Shown one piece after another: positions 1 through 9,545 of a stretch of 64,000 nt of DNA (within the stretch, counting starts at the first letter, position 1; each line of letters starts with the position of its first letter). Below the pieces are notes generated by a model. The model did not search any database and had not been told where the DNA came from. It was given only the letters and a program-made list of their open reading frames with translations. Location of the stretch: the NCBI GenBank assembly GCA_910574965.1, contig CAJTDB010000003.1:124001-188000 (forward strand), read 5' to 3'. Origin of the DNA: Lachnospiraceae bacterium. Its GTDB lineage: Bacteria > Bacillota > Clostridia > Lachnospirales > Lachnospiraceae. The position numbers and the translations under genes were made by a program.

Positions 1-588
1 CGGAAGAATGGCATGCCGTATCCGGTCCGCAATGGTAACGCCGCTGGCTTCTACACCGATGGGCACACTCAGTCCAATAGGAAGTATTTTTAACCATACT
101 GCAAACACCATCAGAAGCACCAGTGCCAGCCAGAAAGCAGGCGTACTGGCAATCAGCAGAGAATACCCTTTGATCAGCTTATCCAGAAGACTGCCTTCCC
201 GAAGCCCCGCCAGAACCCCCAGGACAAATCCCGCAATCCCGGACATCAGCCAGGCAATGGCCATCAGCCACAGAGAATTGACCAGTTTTACTCCGATAAC
301 CTTCGCCACCGGCTGGCGGTACAGAAGCGATACCCCCATATCCCCCCGGAAAAAATCCCCGGCCCACGTAAAAAAACGTTCCGCAGGCGGTTCTCCCACA
401 CCCCAGTAAGCTTCCAGCTTTGCGATCTGCTCCGGACTCATGGAACCAAGCGCCACCTGCCCCACATTGGCCTGCAAAGGGTCAATGGGGGAGATGGAGA
501 TCAGGATAAATGCTGCCAAACTTACGAAAAATGTAAGCAGAAGCATCCGGATGGTCTGTTTTCCTATAAAAATAAAATGTGCTTTCAC
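1..588 (-). CDS. Peptide/oligopeptide ABC transporter permease, DppB-like (3' end cut by window edge)
   Basis: Inner-membrane permease of a dipeptide/oligopeptide-type importer; 196 residues are present and the frame is open to base 1, so the C-terminus is missing. The N-terminus has a hydrophobic segment (LLLTFFVSLAAFILISISP), then a soluble part with a GDFFRGDMGVSL stretch of the kind seen in DppB/OppB proteins, then further membrane helices beginning near LWLMAMAWLMSG. I use the GTG at 588 because a GAGAGG ribosome binding site lies just upstream and no ATG fits. It starts 15 nt after the stop of the binding-protein gene, so the two form one transcription unit. Peptide is the likely substrate by family; nickel or other substrates cannot be excluded. 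Confidence 0.85.
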   Translation of the reverse strand, partial: MKAHFIFIGKQTIRMLLLTFFVSLAAFILISISPIDPLQANVGQVALGSMSPEQIAKLEAYWGVGEPPAERFFTWAGDFFRGDMGVSLLYRQPVAKVIGVKLVNSLWLMAIAWLMSGIAGFVLGVLAGLREGSLLDKLIKGYSLLIASTPAFWLALVLLMVFAVWLKILPIGLSVPIGVEASGVTIADRIRHAILP

Positions 589-603
589 AAAACCGTTTCC
601 TCT

Positions 604-2226
604 CTATTCCCAGTACCACTGATCTACATTGTTGACAATGGACCAGCCATGGCCATGGGGATGCAGTTTCTGATCTGCCACATGCAGATCTGTCCTCGCC
701 CAATACAGATGGTCAATGTTGCACAGCCAGATCCAGGGAATATCTCCTTCCTGGGTGACTCCGGAAGTACCGTCCCACTGTGCCTTCTTCCACAGATCGT
801 AGGAGTCCTCTAAGGAAACGGCCTTCAGCGCCTCATCCATATACTGGTCTACAGACTCATTCGAATAAGGAGAATATTCTGCACTCCCGCCTTCTAATGT
901 ATGATAAATATTATACAGTTCCATGGGAGTATGCGCTCCCCAGCCCCACATCAGCGGCTCTGCCAGTGCTCTTGTATAAGCCGTATCCCAGCCCACGCCT
1001 TCGATGGATGCCTCGATGCCAAGCTCTTTTAACTGATTCTGCATATCCGCAGCCAGCGCCTGACGTACGGAATCACCGGAAGCATACAGAATATTCAGCT
1101 CTGCACGGACACCGTCTTTCTGGCGGATGCCATCGGAACCGGCCGTCCAGCCTGCTTCATCGAGAAGCGCCGCTGCACCTTCCAGGTCAAAGGACACCTC
1201 TGCTGTCTCATTATACCAGGGCATCTTATCGCAGATACTGTAAGCTGCCGTTCCGTACCCGTTCAGGACATTTTCGATCATCTCTTCCCGGTCAATGCCG
1301 ATATTAATGGCCCTTCTGACGCGCACATCACTGGTAAAGTCATTTCCCACAACATTTCCTTTTTCGTCCGCAGATGCCGGCACCGCCGGAAGGTTGATTC
1401 CTCTGTTGTCCACAGTCTCATAGGCCAAAAGCTCATATCCGTCGATGGTCTGATCCGAATAAGAAGCCGATGTATATGCCAGATCCACCTGTCCTGCCAG
1501 GGACGCCGCATAGGCTGCATCTTCATCCATAAAAAGGACGGTTACTTTTTTCATCTTCGGCGCTTCCCCGTAATAGTCCGGATTTGCCTCGAAAATAATC
1601 TGCTGTCCCTTGTCCCACTGCTTCATTATATAGCGGCCGGATCCGACCGGATGTTCCCCATAGTCCGGACCATATGCATGTTCCGGAACAATTCCTACAA
1701 TCGCCATGGAATAGGGCCAGATGGAATAGGGACGCTCCATACGAAATTCCACTGTCTTCCCGTCCACTGCCACTGCTTCTTTTAACATCGTAAAATCATT
1801 GACCGAACTGTTTTCCTTCACCGTATTGTACGTAAATACCACATCTTCTGCTGTCAAAGGCTCTCCATCCGTAAATTTCACATCCTCCCGGATGGTGACG
1901 GTCCAGGTCATCCCGTCTTCGCTCACCTGCATGTCCTCTGCCAGATCATAGCCGATGGAAAGGTCCGTATTGGTCACCGTAAGCGTGCTTTGAATCAGCG
2001 GCTCATGTACATGCTCGCCTGCTCCCCATCCATATGCCGGATCGAATCCGGATTCCGGCTCAGAACTCGGCCCCATAGCCACGATCACCGAATCCTTCTC
2101 TTCGGCAGCCGGCTGCTCCTCCGCCGGAGGCTGCTCCCCGGCTGCTGTATCCCGACCTTTGCACCCGGTCAGCATCGAACCTGCAAATGCCGCTGCGAGC
2201 AGCAGTCTGAAAATTTTCTTATGCAT
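604..2226 (-). CDS. Peptide ABC transporter substrate-binding lipoprotein (SBP family 5, DppA/OppA-like)
   Basis: Extracytoplasmic peptide-binding lipoprotein of 540 residues, the usual size for family 5. It has a lysine-containing signal peptide and a lipobox LTGC with Cys22, followed by an acidic, Ala/Glu-rich linker. The mature part carries family-5 features such as FTDGEPLTAEDVVFTYN and a repeat of paired lobes ending in DIPWIWLCNIDHLYWAR. AAAGGAG stands 9 nt before the ATG and a matching promoter is upstream. The next gene downstream encodes the partner permease, so this is the first gene of a peptide-import operon continuing beyond the window. Confidence 0.92.
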   Translation of the reverse strand: MHKKIFRLLLAAAFAGSMLTGCKGRDTAAGEQPPAEEQPAAEEKDSVIVAMGPSSEPESGFDPAYGWGAGEHVHEPLIQSTLTVTNTDLSIGYDLAEDMQVSEDGMTWTVTIREDVKFTDGEPLTAEDVVFTYNTVKENSSVNDFTMLKEAVAVDGKTVEFRMERPYSIWPYSMAIVGIVPEHAYGPDYGEHPVGSGRYIMKQWDKGQQIIFEANPDYYGEAPKMKKVTVLFMDEDAAYAASLAGQVDLAYTSASYSDQTIDGYELLAYETVDNRGINLPAVPASADEKGNVVGNDFTSDVRVRRAINIGIDREEMIENVLNGYGTAAYSICDKMPWYNETAEVSFDLEGAAALLDEAGWTAGSDGIRQKDGVRAELNILYASGDSVRQALAADMQNQLKELGIEASIEGVGWDTAYTRALAEPLMWGWGAHTPMELYNIYHTLEGGSAEYSPYSNESVDQYMDEALKAVSLEDSYDLWKKAQWDGTSGVTQEGDIPWIWLCNIDHLYWARTDLHVADQKLHPHGHGWSIVNNVDQWYWE

Positions 2227-2256
2227 GTAAAATATCTCCTTTCTGTTCTTGATATT

Positions 2257-2285
2257 ATTTTAACAAACATATTTTTCTCCTGCAA
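2257..2285 (-). promoter_or_regulatory. Sigma-A-type promoter for the peptide transporter operon
   Basis: On the minus strand, TTGCAG (2285-2280) and TAAAAT (2262-2257) are separated by 17 bp and sit about 30 bp before the binding-protein ATG. It is divergent from the promoter at 2333-2361. Confidence 0.6.
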
Positions 2286-2332
2286 GCCGGGTGGGGGGAT
2301 ATTTTTTTCACTATCAACCTTCTAAAACCAGA

Positions 2333-2361
2333 TTGTAAAAAATGCTGAAAAATGGTATGAT
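2333..2361 (+). promoter_or_regulatory. Sigma-A-type promoter for the binding-lipoprotein/chemoreceptor pair
   Basis: TTGTAA (2333-2338) and TATGAT (2356-2361) are separated by 17 bp. The start codon at 2398 has GGAGAG upstream. Confidence 0.6.
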
Positions 2362-2397
2362 AATCAACGAAATATTATCGATTTACGGAGAGAAGTT

Positions 2398-3639
2398 ATG
2401 AAAAGAAAGATCAATATTCTGTTTCCTGCACTTTTACTGGCCGTATCTTTGACCGGATGCCGCGAAAGCAGTCCGGCATCCTCAGAAGAAGCGCAGATGT
2501 CCGGTCCCGAAACCGTCAGTCTGACCGTCTGGGGCGCAGAGGAGGACGAAGAACTGCTCAGCCAGATCATAGACGGATTTCTGGCTGAGTACCGCCAGCA
2601 GGCGGATTTCCACATTACCTATCAGCCACAGAGTGAAAGCAACTGTATGGATGCACTGCTGGCAGACTTAGAACAGGGAGCTGATGTATTTGCATTTGCA
2701 GATGACCAGCTAAACACCCTTGTGGCTGCAGGCGCACTGGAACCGGTGGAAAACCCGGCCCCCATTCAGGAAGCGAACCTGCCGGAAGCCGTTCTCGCAG
2801 CATCGGTAAACAATACGCTTTATGCCCTGCCCCTGACTGCTGACAACGGATATTTTCTCTACTATAATAAAGCCTTTTTCTCGGAAGATGACATTGCATC
2901 TCTGGACCGGATGCTGGATGCGGCAGCCGCTCAGGAGCGAAAAGTATCCATGGAATGGTCTTCCGGATGGTATGTATATTCCTTTTTCGGCAATACCGGA
3001 CTCACAGTAGGTTTAAATGACGACGGAATCACCAATTACTGTACCTGGAACAGCGCCGACGGAGGCATTCGGGGCATTGACGTAGCCCAGGCCATGACGG
3101 ATATGGCAGCACATCCTGGCTTTGTCAGTACGGATGATGCCGGATTTGTGGAAGGTGTTCAGGATGGTACAATCGCTGCCGGTGTCAGCGGTGTCTGGAA
3201 TGCCGTAGCAGTGGAAGAAGCCTGGGGCGAAGATTTTGGCGCGGCAAAACTTCCTTCCTACACTTGTGCCGGACAGCAGATCCAGATGTCATCTTTTTCC
3301 GGCTATAAGCTGATCGGAGTAAATGCATACTCCAGTCACCGGGAATGGGCGTCGAAATTAGCAGAATGGATCACCAAAGAGGAGAATCAAAAGCTCCGGT
3401 TTTTGCTCCGCGGCCAGGGACCGTCCAATATCCGGGCGGCGGCTTCCGAGGAAGTGCAGAATTCCCCTGCCATCGCTGCTCTGCTGGAACAGTCGGAATT
3501 TTCCTGCCTGCAGCGCATTGGAGGCAATTTCTGGGCACCGGTCACTGCGTTTACCGCAGAGATCCTGGCCGGAAACCCTTCCGGCAAAAGTCTTCAGGAA
3601 CATCTTGACACCATGGTCGAAGGCATCACTGCCCTTTAA
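2398..3639 (+). CDS. Extracellular solute-binding lipoprotein (SBP family 1)
   Basis: Lipoprotein of 413 residues with a signal peptide and lipobox LTGC (Cys21). The start of the mature domain, VSLTVWGAEEDEELLSQIIDGF, is typical of family 1 sugar/oligosaccharide-binding proteins. No permease or ATPase gene is adjacent; instead a chemoreceptor gene follows after 40 nt in the same direction. That context suggests it presents a ligand to the receptor rather than, or as well as, to a transporter encoded elsewhere; this is inference. The ligand cannot be told from sequence. Confidence 0.85.
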   Translation: MKRKINILFPALLLAVSLTGCRESSPASSEEAQMSGPETVSLTVWGAEEDEELLSQIIDGFLAEYRQQADFHITYQPQSESNCMDALLADLEQGADVFAFADDQLNTLVAAGALEPVENPAPIQEANLPEAVLAASVNNTLYALPLTADNGYFLYYNKAFFSEDDIASLDRMLDAAAAQERKVSMEWSSGWYVYSFFGNTGLTVGLNDDGITNYCTWNSADGGIRGIDVAQAMTDMAAHPGFVSTDDAGFVEGVQDGTIAAGVSGVWNAVAVEEAWGEDFGAAKLPSYTCAGQQIQMSSFSGYKLIGVNAYSSHREWASKLAEWITKEENQKLRFLLRGQGPSNIRAAASEEVQNSPAIAALLEQSEFSCLQRIGGNFWAPVTAFTAEILAGNPSGKSLQEHLDTMVEGITAL

Positions 3640-3679
3640 GTCATAAGCATCCAGATCCGACAAAAAAGGAGTATTCGTC

Positions 3680-5266
3680 ATGATAAAAAATATCAGTTTA
3701 AAGCAGCGTCTGATCCTGCCCATTGCCCTTTTAGGAATTGTGGCCCTTTTGTCCAATATCCTTTCCATCATCAATATTCACAATGTAAATGCCAGCGCCG
3801 CCAATATCGCGGACAACTATATGGACGGCAAAAGCCGTCTTGCCGATATCTGCCAGGCATCCATGAATATTCATAAGATGGCACTGAGCCATATTGTGGC
3901 TACCGATTATGATACGATGATTGTCCTTGTCCGGCAGATTAAGGAGGAGGAAGCTCTTCTGGATGAAAAGATGGAAGAATACGAATCCCATGTAATCCCG
4001 GAAGACCATGCACAGTACGAAGCGCTTCTAAGCGATTACGCTTCCTTCAAACATGCACTGGTCCGTCTCGTGTGCGCAAGCGCGAGCCACAAGACTCAGG
4101 ACGCTTATACGCTCGCCAACGAAGACGTGGCTTCCTATGCAAGCGCTATGGAGACCGATATCCAGATGCTGAACGATTCCATCAGCGATCAGACATCTCA
4201 TGCCAGATCCCGTCTGTCCGCCGTATATGTTCTGTCTCTGCTCGTGGGCATCGCCGCAGTCGCAGCCTGTATCCTGCTTGTCTTTGCAGACTTAAAACTG
4301 ATTACCAAATATGTAGTGCTTCCCATCAAGAGCATCTTAAAGACGATCCAGGAAAGTTCCGGACGCATCAACAGCCTGACCGGTGAGGTCCTGAAACGGA
4401 CCCAGGCATCCAAAGGGAGCGCTGCCACCCTCTCCACTTTCGCCGAACAACTGTCCGCAACCATCCAGGAAGTAGCCGGCAATGTGTCTGTCATCAACGA
4501 CAACACCGAAAATGTACGGCTGGATGTACATAACATAGCAGAAGAATGCGGTGCCATCACAGCTTATTCAGCCCAAATGAATACCCGTGCGGATGCGATG
4601 CAGACATCTGCAAGGACCAGTGCTCAGGTCACCCGTGCCAAAGCAGAGGAGATCCTGGATTCCCTGAATGATGCCATAGAGAAAAGCCGAAGTGTAGACC
4701 AGATCAAAAGCCTTACCGGAGAGATTCTTGCCATCGCCCAGCAGACCCGTCTGATCGCCCTGAACGCTTCTGTAGAGGCCGCCAACGCCGGAGAAGCCGG
4801 CAAAGGCTTTGCTGCCGTTGCCAGCGAAGTGCGGAATCTGGCCCACTCCAGCCAGGAGACAGCCAACCGGATTCAGGAGATTAACAGCGTCGTTACCGCC
4901 GCCGTATACAATCTTACCGAACATGCACAAAATCTCATTAATTATATGAATCAGTCTGTCCTGACCGAATTTCAGGCATTTGTGCAGTCCGGCAGCCAGT
5001 ATAAGGAAGACGCCGCATACATCCGCCGGGCTATGGACGATTTTTATGAGCAGACAGAGCGGCTGAAAAATTCCATGTCCGGAATCGCAGACTCCATCCG
5101 GACCATTACCAAAGCCGTTGATGAGGGAGCCGGAGGAATCGCCGGTGTCGCCGGCAATACCCGAAGTCTGGCAGATGATATGGAAGATATTACAAAACGA
5201 ATGGGAATCAATCAGGAAGTAGTTGAAGAGCTGGAAAAGGAAACAGTTGTGTTTGATAATCTATAA
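3680..5266 (+). CDS. Methyl-accepting chemotaxis protein
   Basis: Membrane chemoreceptor of 528 residues. A first transmembrane segment lies near residues 12-32, an extracytoplasmic helical region (about 35-180) rich in heptad-like Ala/Leu follows, and a second segment (VYVLSLLVGIAAVAACILLVF) lies near 180-205. The cytoplasmic part contains the conserved signalling hairpin IALNASVEAANAGEAGKGFA followed by AVASEVRNLA, which contacts CheA/CheW. The HAMP region is not obvious. It is 40 nt after a solute-binding lipoprotein gene with no terminator between, suggesting a binding-protein-assisted receptor. A strong terminator follows at 5295. Confidence 0.92.
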   Translation: MIKNISLKQRLILPIALLGIVALLSNILSIINIHNVNASAANIADNYMDGKSRLADICQASMNIHKMALSHIVATDYDTMIVLVRQIKEEEALLDEKMEEYESHVIPEDHAQYEALLSDYASFKHALVRLVCASASHKTQDAYTLANEDVASYASAMETDIQMLNDSISDQTSHARSRLSAVYVLSLLVGIAAVAACILLVFADLKLITKYVVLPIKSILKTIQESSGRINSLTGEVLKRTQASKGSAATLSTFAEQLSATIQEVAGNVSVINDNTENVRLDVHNIAEECGAITAYSAQMNTRADAMQTSARTSAQVTRAKAEEILDSLNDAIEKSRSVDQIKSLTGEILAIAQQTRLIALNASVEAANAGEAGKGFAAVASEVRNLAHSSQETANRIQEINSVVTAAVYNLTEHAQNLINYMNQSVLTEFQAFVQSGSQYKEDAAYIRRAMDDFYEQTERLKNSMSGIADSIRTITKAVDEGAGGIAGVAGNTRSLADDMEDITKRMGINQEVVEELEKETVVFDNL

Positions 5267-5294
5267 CTGTATGTATGATAATACGGTAAAAATA

Positions 5295-5349
5295 CGGGAG
5301 CATACACCACCGGTCCTGCAGACGGTGTTCTATGCTCCCGCATCTTTTT
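5295..5349. terminator. Bidirectional intrinsic terminator
   Basis: A perfect 10-bp stem, CGGGAGCATA (5295-5304) with TATGCTCCCG (5331-5340), is followed on the plus strand by CATCTTTTTG and on the minus strand by GTATTTTTAC. It sits between convergent genes (chemoreceptor and hemerythrin). Confidence 0.85.
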
Positions 5350-5369
5350 GCTTATTCAAATCATATTTG

Positions 5370-6257
5370 CTAGCTTTTCTTTCCTTTCCTGCTCCGATAA
5401 CAGAAAATCATGCTTCCAAGCTTCGTACCAAACAGCAGACTGCACGGATAGCCTTTCATAAATTCTGTGCGGAATCCGTCCCGGTCCAATAGATTCTCCC
5501 ATGTGATTTCGTACGTTGTCTCGGTCTGGAATATTTTGCCGATCTTCTGAAAAAGCGGTCCAAACACCTGCAGCCTATCGTTTTCCGTCACATCTGCAAT
5601 TTGTACTCTTTTCCTTCCTTTCAGCCGATTGACTCCCCTCATAAACAGAGGCTCCTCAAGTCCCAGAAGAAGCTGCAGTCCGATTCCGCCGTCAAGGTCA
5701 TAATCCTGATAACAATAATACCCGTTTCCTATGTTCTGCCCTTTGTAGTTCTCACTGATCAGCTTTGCATCCAACTGAAAGACATCCTTTACAGCCCGGT
5801 CCACGGCCCTGGACAGAACGGCAATCTGTGAAGAGAAATCACCGCTTCTGCGTGCCACTGCCTTTCCTACAATAGCCTGATCTTCCCTCATAATGTGCTC
5901 CGTCAGCCAACTGCTCATAATCCCCACAAAGCGCTGAACTGCTGACATGGAATATCCGGACAGCTCCAGATCCCGTTTTAGAGAAACTAGCGTCTTATCC
6001 CGAAAGCTGTCGTGAATCCGCTTATGCTGCGCATATCCTTTGTAGCGGATCGAACGCATATACGTCTCTTCCTCCAGGAAATGCGTCATAGAATAGGCTT
6101 CTAAATATTTGATCCCTTCTTTATAGTTGTTTGCGTTCGCTTCCTCTCCTTCCGTAACCTCCAACAGTTTCTTCATGATACGGAAAAGTTTGGCATGTGC
6201 CTTATCCACTATTTCTACACCGATATTAAATTTATCATCCCACACAACACTTTCCAT
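5370..6257 (-). CDS. Bacteriohemerythrin with an extra C-terminal domain
   Basis: Cytosolic oxygen-binding di-iron protein, 295 residues. The first 135 residues hold the full hemerythrin ligand set at the usual spacing: His21, His59 with Glu63 (HFLEE), His78 with His82 (HKRIH), and His121 with Asp126 (HIMRED). Single-domain bacteriohemerythrins are about 135 residues, so residues 136-295 are an added domain that I do not recognise; it has alternating hydrophobic strands and a GxGYY segment and might be CheX-like, but that is weak. It lies between two chemoreceptor genes, which fits a role in oxygen sensing or aerotaxis (inference). Confidence 0.85.
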   Translation of the reverse strand: MESVVWDDKFNIGVEIVDKAHAKLFRIMKKLLEVTEGEEANANNYKEGIKYLEAYSMTHFLEEETYMRSIRYKGYAQHKRIHDSFRDKTLVSLKRDLELSGYSMSAVQRFVGIMSSWLTEHIMREDQAIVGKAVARRSGDFSSQIAVLSRAVDRAVKDVFQLDAKLISENYKGQNIGNGYYCYQDYDLDGGIGLQLLLGLEEPLFMRGVNRLKGRKRVQIADVTENDRLQVFGPLFQKIGKIFQTETTYEITWENLLDRDGFRTEFMKGYPCSLLFGTKLGSMIFCYRSRKGKKS

Positions 6258-6366
6258 AAAAAGCCCTGCCTTTCCATGGCTCGAATAAATTCTCTTTCCT
6301 TATTATATACGTTTCCTTCTCTTTTGTCCGTCTTTCTGTCAAAAAATCGGGAATCCTGGTGCTTCT

Positions 6367-8340
6367 TCAGCCCTGCGCCAGCGTAAACTGTTCCACCAGA
6401 CGCTTCAGTCCCGCCGCCTCTGCAGAAAGTTCTTCGCTGGCCGCCGCGCCTTCCTCAGCAGTTGCACTGTTGCTCTGAACGACGCCTGAGATCTGATTGA
6501 TTCCCTCTGTGACCTGCTGCACCGCATCAGACTGTTCATTGGATACAGCCGCAATCCGGTCAATGGAGCTGACTACCGACTCCATACTGTTTACCACTTC
6601 CAGCAGTGTATCCGCCGTATGTCTTGCAATCTCTGTTCCTTTGTTCACTGCCTCAGAAGAATGTTCAATCAAAGACGCGGTACTTTTAGAAGCCTCTGCA
6701 GACTTGCTGGCCAGATTGCGCACCTCATCCGCCACAACGGCAAAGCCTTTGCCCGCGCTGCCTGCCCTGGCCGCCTCTACGGCTGCGTTCAGAGCCAGAA
6801 TATTGGTCTGGAATGCAATATCTTCTATGGTCTTTATGATCTTTCCGATCTCATCCGAACTGTGCTGGATCCGACCCATAGCCTCCATAAGCTCCTGCAT
6901 CTGCTGATTGCAGGCGGAAACTTCTTCCCCAGCCTGATGCGTCTGGTTTCTGGCATCCAAAGCACCATCCGCCGTTCCTTTTGCCTGCTCCGAAATCTCG
7001 CTGATTCTTACTGCCAGCTCATCCACGGAACTGGCCTGCTCCACCGCACCCTGGCTCAAAGACTGAGCACTGGAAGATATATGACTGCTGGCAGAAGATA
7101 CCTGGTCCGCCGAATGATTGATCTGGCGTATGGTGTCGCTCAGTTCTACCTTCATATTGCGCATGGACAAAAGAATATTCTGGAAACTGCCCACATAAGC
7201 TTCCCGGTTCTTGGACTGGATATCCAGATTCTGATTGGCCATCTCATTGAGCAGATAGCCAATATCATGAATAATGGCACTCAGCCCTTCCACCAGTTCT
7301 GCTGTGGACTGCGCCAGCATCCCTGTCTCATCCTGGCTGCTGACCTTCGGAACCGGAGATTCCAGATCTCCCTCCACCAACAGCTTCATCCGCTCTGCAC
7401 ATGCTTTCATAGGATTGCTGATACTTACAGCTAACTTTAATGCAACAAATACAGAGGCAAATACGGACGCTATAATAACCACAACGTTAATGGCAATACC
7501 GGCATATGTACCGGACAGATAATCGGACTGCGGCGACGTAACGGCGATACTCCATCCGTCCGTACCGGTTACCGGTGCATAGGCGATAAACATAGAATGC
7601 TCTGCCGTCTTATAGCTGCCAAATCCGTTCTTTCCCTGGCGCATGGACTCATGGACTTTGGCCAGTTCTTTTAAAGCAGGATCTGCCTGCGCCTCCGCCT
7701 CGATATTCTGGACTGTAATCGTATCCAGAGTGGTATCTGCAATAGTAGCGCCGGACTTGTTTATCATATAAGCCCTGCTGTTAGGGCTGACTTTAATGGA
7801 AGATACAATATCATTTAAAAATGTTTCCTTGGGAACAAAATACACAACGCCTTCGATGGAAGCACCCTGCTCCCCGCCGGAATAAAGCGGAGCCGCCACC
7901 ATGATCGACAATTCCCCGGTAATCTTGCTGATCAGAGGCTCCGATACATAGATATTGCCTGCCATTGCCTGTTTTACATACTCACGGTCGGAATAGTCCT
8001 TCCCGTCAAAGATGCTGATGCCGTCAGCGCCGATGATATTTCCCCGCTGAAACCCATGCATACTTACGCGCTCATCGATGATGGCACGTTTTTCGTCTGC
8101 AGAAACACCTGCATCGGACAACTGGGGAATACAGCCCGTATCCATTGCTACATTCTCATACGCGGTCAGTTCCTGCTCTACACGCCCCGCAGCCAGGGCT
8201 GCACTTTCACTCATCATCTGATCCACAGTACCGATGGTACTCCTGTAATTGAGCACAATGCTGAATGCCCCTACTGCGATCACGGCGGCAAGAACCGTCA
8301 GGATCAGACACATAGTAATTTTTGTACGAATGCTTTTCAT
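6367..8340 (-). CDS. Methyl-accepting chemotaxis protein with Cache sensor domain
   Basis: Chemoreceptor of 657 residues: transmembrane segment near 8-30, an extracellular double-Cache-like sensor (about 35-275; note [18 protein letters not shown] and [16 protein letters not shown]), second transmembrane segment ([21 protein letters not shown]), HAMP with [17 protein letters not shown], and a long signalling domain with [19 protein letters not shown] and [10 protein letters not shown] start at the ATG at 8340, which has GGGAG upstream; the in-frame ATG at 8400 is rejected because the promoter at 8405-8434 would place transcription start next to it and it lacks a ribosome binding site. Ligand unknown; amino acids are common for this domain. 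Confidence 0.93.
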   Translation of the reverse strand: MKSIRTKITMCLILTVLAAVIAVGAFSIVLNYRSTIGTVDQMMSESAALAAGRVEQELTAYENVAMDTGCIPQLSDAGVSADEKRAIIDERVSMHGFQRGNIIGADGISIFDGKDYSDREYVKQAMAGNIYVSEPLISKITGELSIMVAAPLYSGGEQGASIEGVVYFVPKETFLNDIVSSIKVSPNSRAYMINKSGATIADTTLDTITVQNIEAEAQADPALKELAKVHESMRQGKNGFGSYKTAEHSMFIAYAPVTGTDGWSIAVTSPQSDYLSGTYAGIAINVVVIIASVFASVFVALKLAVSISNPMKACAERMKLLVEGDLESPVPKVSSQDETGMLAQSTAELVEGLSAIIHDIGYLLNEMANQNLDIQSKNREAYVGSFQNILLSMRNMKVELSDTIRQINHSADQVSSASSHISSSAQSLSQGAVEQASSVDELAVRISEISEQAKGTADGALDARNQTHQAGEEVSACNQQMQELMEAMGRIQHSSDEIGKIIKTIEDIAFQTNILALNAAVEAARAGSAGKGFAVVADEVRNLASKSAEASKSTASLIEHSSEAVNKGTEIARHTADTLLEVVNSMESVVSSIDRIAAVSNEQSDAVQQVTEGINQISGVVQSNSATAEEGAAASEELSAEAAGLKRLVEQFTLAQG

Positions 8341-8404
8341 CACTTCTGTCTCCCTGTCATTTATTCTGTTATTTTTCCGGTCTTCTGACCGTTTTTCCAT
8401 ATTT

Positions 8405-8434
8405 ATTATAGGAGCGGCAAAGATATTTTGTCAA
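8405..8434 (-). promoter_or_regulatory. Sigma-A promoter for the Cache chemoreceptor
   Basis: On the minus strand a consensus TTGACA (8434-8429) and consensus TATAAT (8410-8405) are separated by 18 bp. Confidence 0.75.
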
Positions 8435-8571
8435 TATCGTATTCCCATATTTTAGCAGTCTTTCCCGGTCCTTGCCGCCAGAAACCGACATGTGTACGGA
8501 CCCCTTTTCCGAAAGAACCAAAGCTGCCGGATTTCCGGCAGTTCCTTCCGCATGCAACTGTATATTTCCCC

Positions 8572-8600
8572 TTGCAAAATTCTTCTGCTTCCTATATGAT
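8572..8600 (+). promoter_or_regulatory. Sigma-A promoter of the ZTP-riboswitch/purine operon
   Basis: TTGCAA (8572-8577) and TATGAT (8595-8600), spacer 17 bp; predicted start near 8607, immediately before the riboswitch aptamer. Confidence 0.75.
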
Positions 8601-8606
8601 AATAAC

Positions 8607-8704
8607 AGCATCTGCGCAACTGGCGGAACGCGGACCTTTCTGTCCGCAGCAGGAACAACCTGCAGGAAACGCAGATCACCTGAAAGCCGACCGCCTGGGC
8701 GCAT
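8607..8704 (+). ncRNA. ZTP (pfl) riboswitch
   Basis: A purine-pathway riboswitch that senses ZTP/ZMP (AICAR ribotide), the substrate of the second gene downstream. Visible pieces: outer pairing CATCTGCG (8609-8616) with CGCAGAT further 3'; the conserved ACTGGCGGAAC core (8619-8629); a hairpin GCGGAC/GTCCGC; and the hallmark 3' sequence CCGCCTGGGC (8691-8700). GGCGG of the core and CCGCC of the 3' part can form the family's pseudoknot. The 3' conserved strand is also the 5' half of the terminator at 8692-8735, so ligand binding would prevent termination. The match to the published family is from memory, not a covariance-model search. Confidence 0.92.
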
Positions 8705-8735
8705 GCAGACTATCTATGCGCCCAGGCGTTTTTTT
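8692..8735 (+). terminator. Intrinsic terminator, ZTP riboswitch expression platform
   Basis: A perfect 13-bp stem, CGCCTGGGCGCAT (8692-8704) with ATGCGCCCAGGCG (8716-8728), followed by seven T (8729-8735). Its 5' strand overlaps the aptamer's conserved 3' motif, so aptamer folding and terminator are mutually exclusive. Confidence 0.93.
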
Positions 8736-8822
8736 GTCCGCATGTCTATGTACCTGCAGACTTTGTTCCTGTTCGGCTGGCCGTACAGGAACTCCCGTTC
8801 AGAACAGAAAGCGAGGAAATTT

Positions 8823-9536
8823 ATGAAACCGTTAAATCTTTCACAAGAGCTGTCCTCCAACTCCTATCCCGGACGCGGCATTCTTATGGGACGCACACCG
8901 GACGGCACCCAGGCAGTTACCGCCTATTTTATCATGGGCCGCAGTTCCAACAGCCGCAACCGCATTTTCGTAGAAGAGGGAAGCGGTATCCGCACCCAGG
9001 CATATGACCCGTCCAAGCTAGAAGATCCAAGCCTGATTATCTATGCCCCGGTCCGGGTGCTCGGCAATAAAACCATTGTCACCAACGGCGACCAGACGGA
9101 CACCATCTATGAAGGCATGGACTGCCAGATGACTTTTGAACAGGCTTTGCGCTCCCGGACGTTTGAACCGGACGCCCCCAACTATACCCCCCGGATTTCC
9201 GGCATCATGCATATCGAAGCTGGAAATTACAACTATGCTTTGTCTATCTTAAAAAGCAGCAATGGCGACCCGTTTTCCTGCTGCCGCTACACCTTTGCCT
9301 ACGAACACCCGAAGGCAGGCGAAGGACATTTTATTCATACGTATATGCAGGACGGCAATCCGCTTCCCAGCTTTGAAGGGGAGCCCAAATTAGTCTCCGT
9401 CCCGGACCGGATGGATGCTTTTGCAGATCTGCTCTGGAACAGCCTGAACGAAGAAAACAAAGTGTCCCTTTTTGTCCGTTATATCAACATTGCAGACGGC
9501 ACCTGGGAGACAAAGATCATCAACAAACACCAGTAG
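8823..9536 (+). CDS. purO: IMP cyclohydrolase, PurO type
   Basis: Closes FAICAR to IMP, the last step of purine synthesis. 237 residues, recognised as the archaeal-type IMP cyclohydrolase family rather than the cyclohydrolase half of bacterial PurH: PGRGILMGRTPDGTQAVTAYFIMGRSSNSRNR near the N-terminus and SGIMHIEAGNYNYALSILKS in the middle. The ATG at 8823 is chosen because GAGGAA precedes it and family homology starts there; a longer open frame to 8472 runs through the riboswitch and is not coding. The formyltransferase gene follows after 9 nt. Confidence 0.9.
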   Translation: MKPLNLSQELSSNSYPGRGILMGRTPDGTQAVTAYFIMGRSSNSRNRIFVEEGSGIRTQAYDPSKLEDPSLIIYAPVRVLGNKTIVTNGDQTDTIYEGMDCQMTFEQALRSRTFEPDAPNYTPRISGIMHIEAGNYNYALSILKSSNGDPFSCCRYTFAYEHPKAGEGHFIHTYMQDGNPLPSFEGEPKLVSVPDRMDAFADLLWNSLNEENKVSLFVRYINIADGTWETKIINKHQ

Positions 9537-9545
9537 GAGGTCCAA

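Noticed and set aside
8341-8400. Upstream in-frame ATG for the Cache chemoreceptor
   Set aside because: The promoter at 8405-8434 places transcription start at about 8398 and there is no ribosome binding site.
8472-8822. N-terminal extension of PurO
   Set aside because: It would be translated from the riboswitch and its promoter; the reading frame is open by chance.
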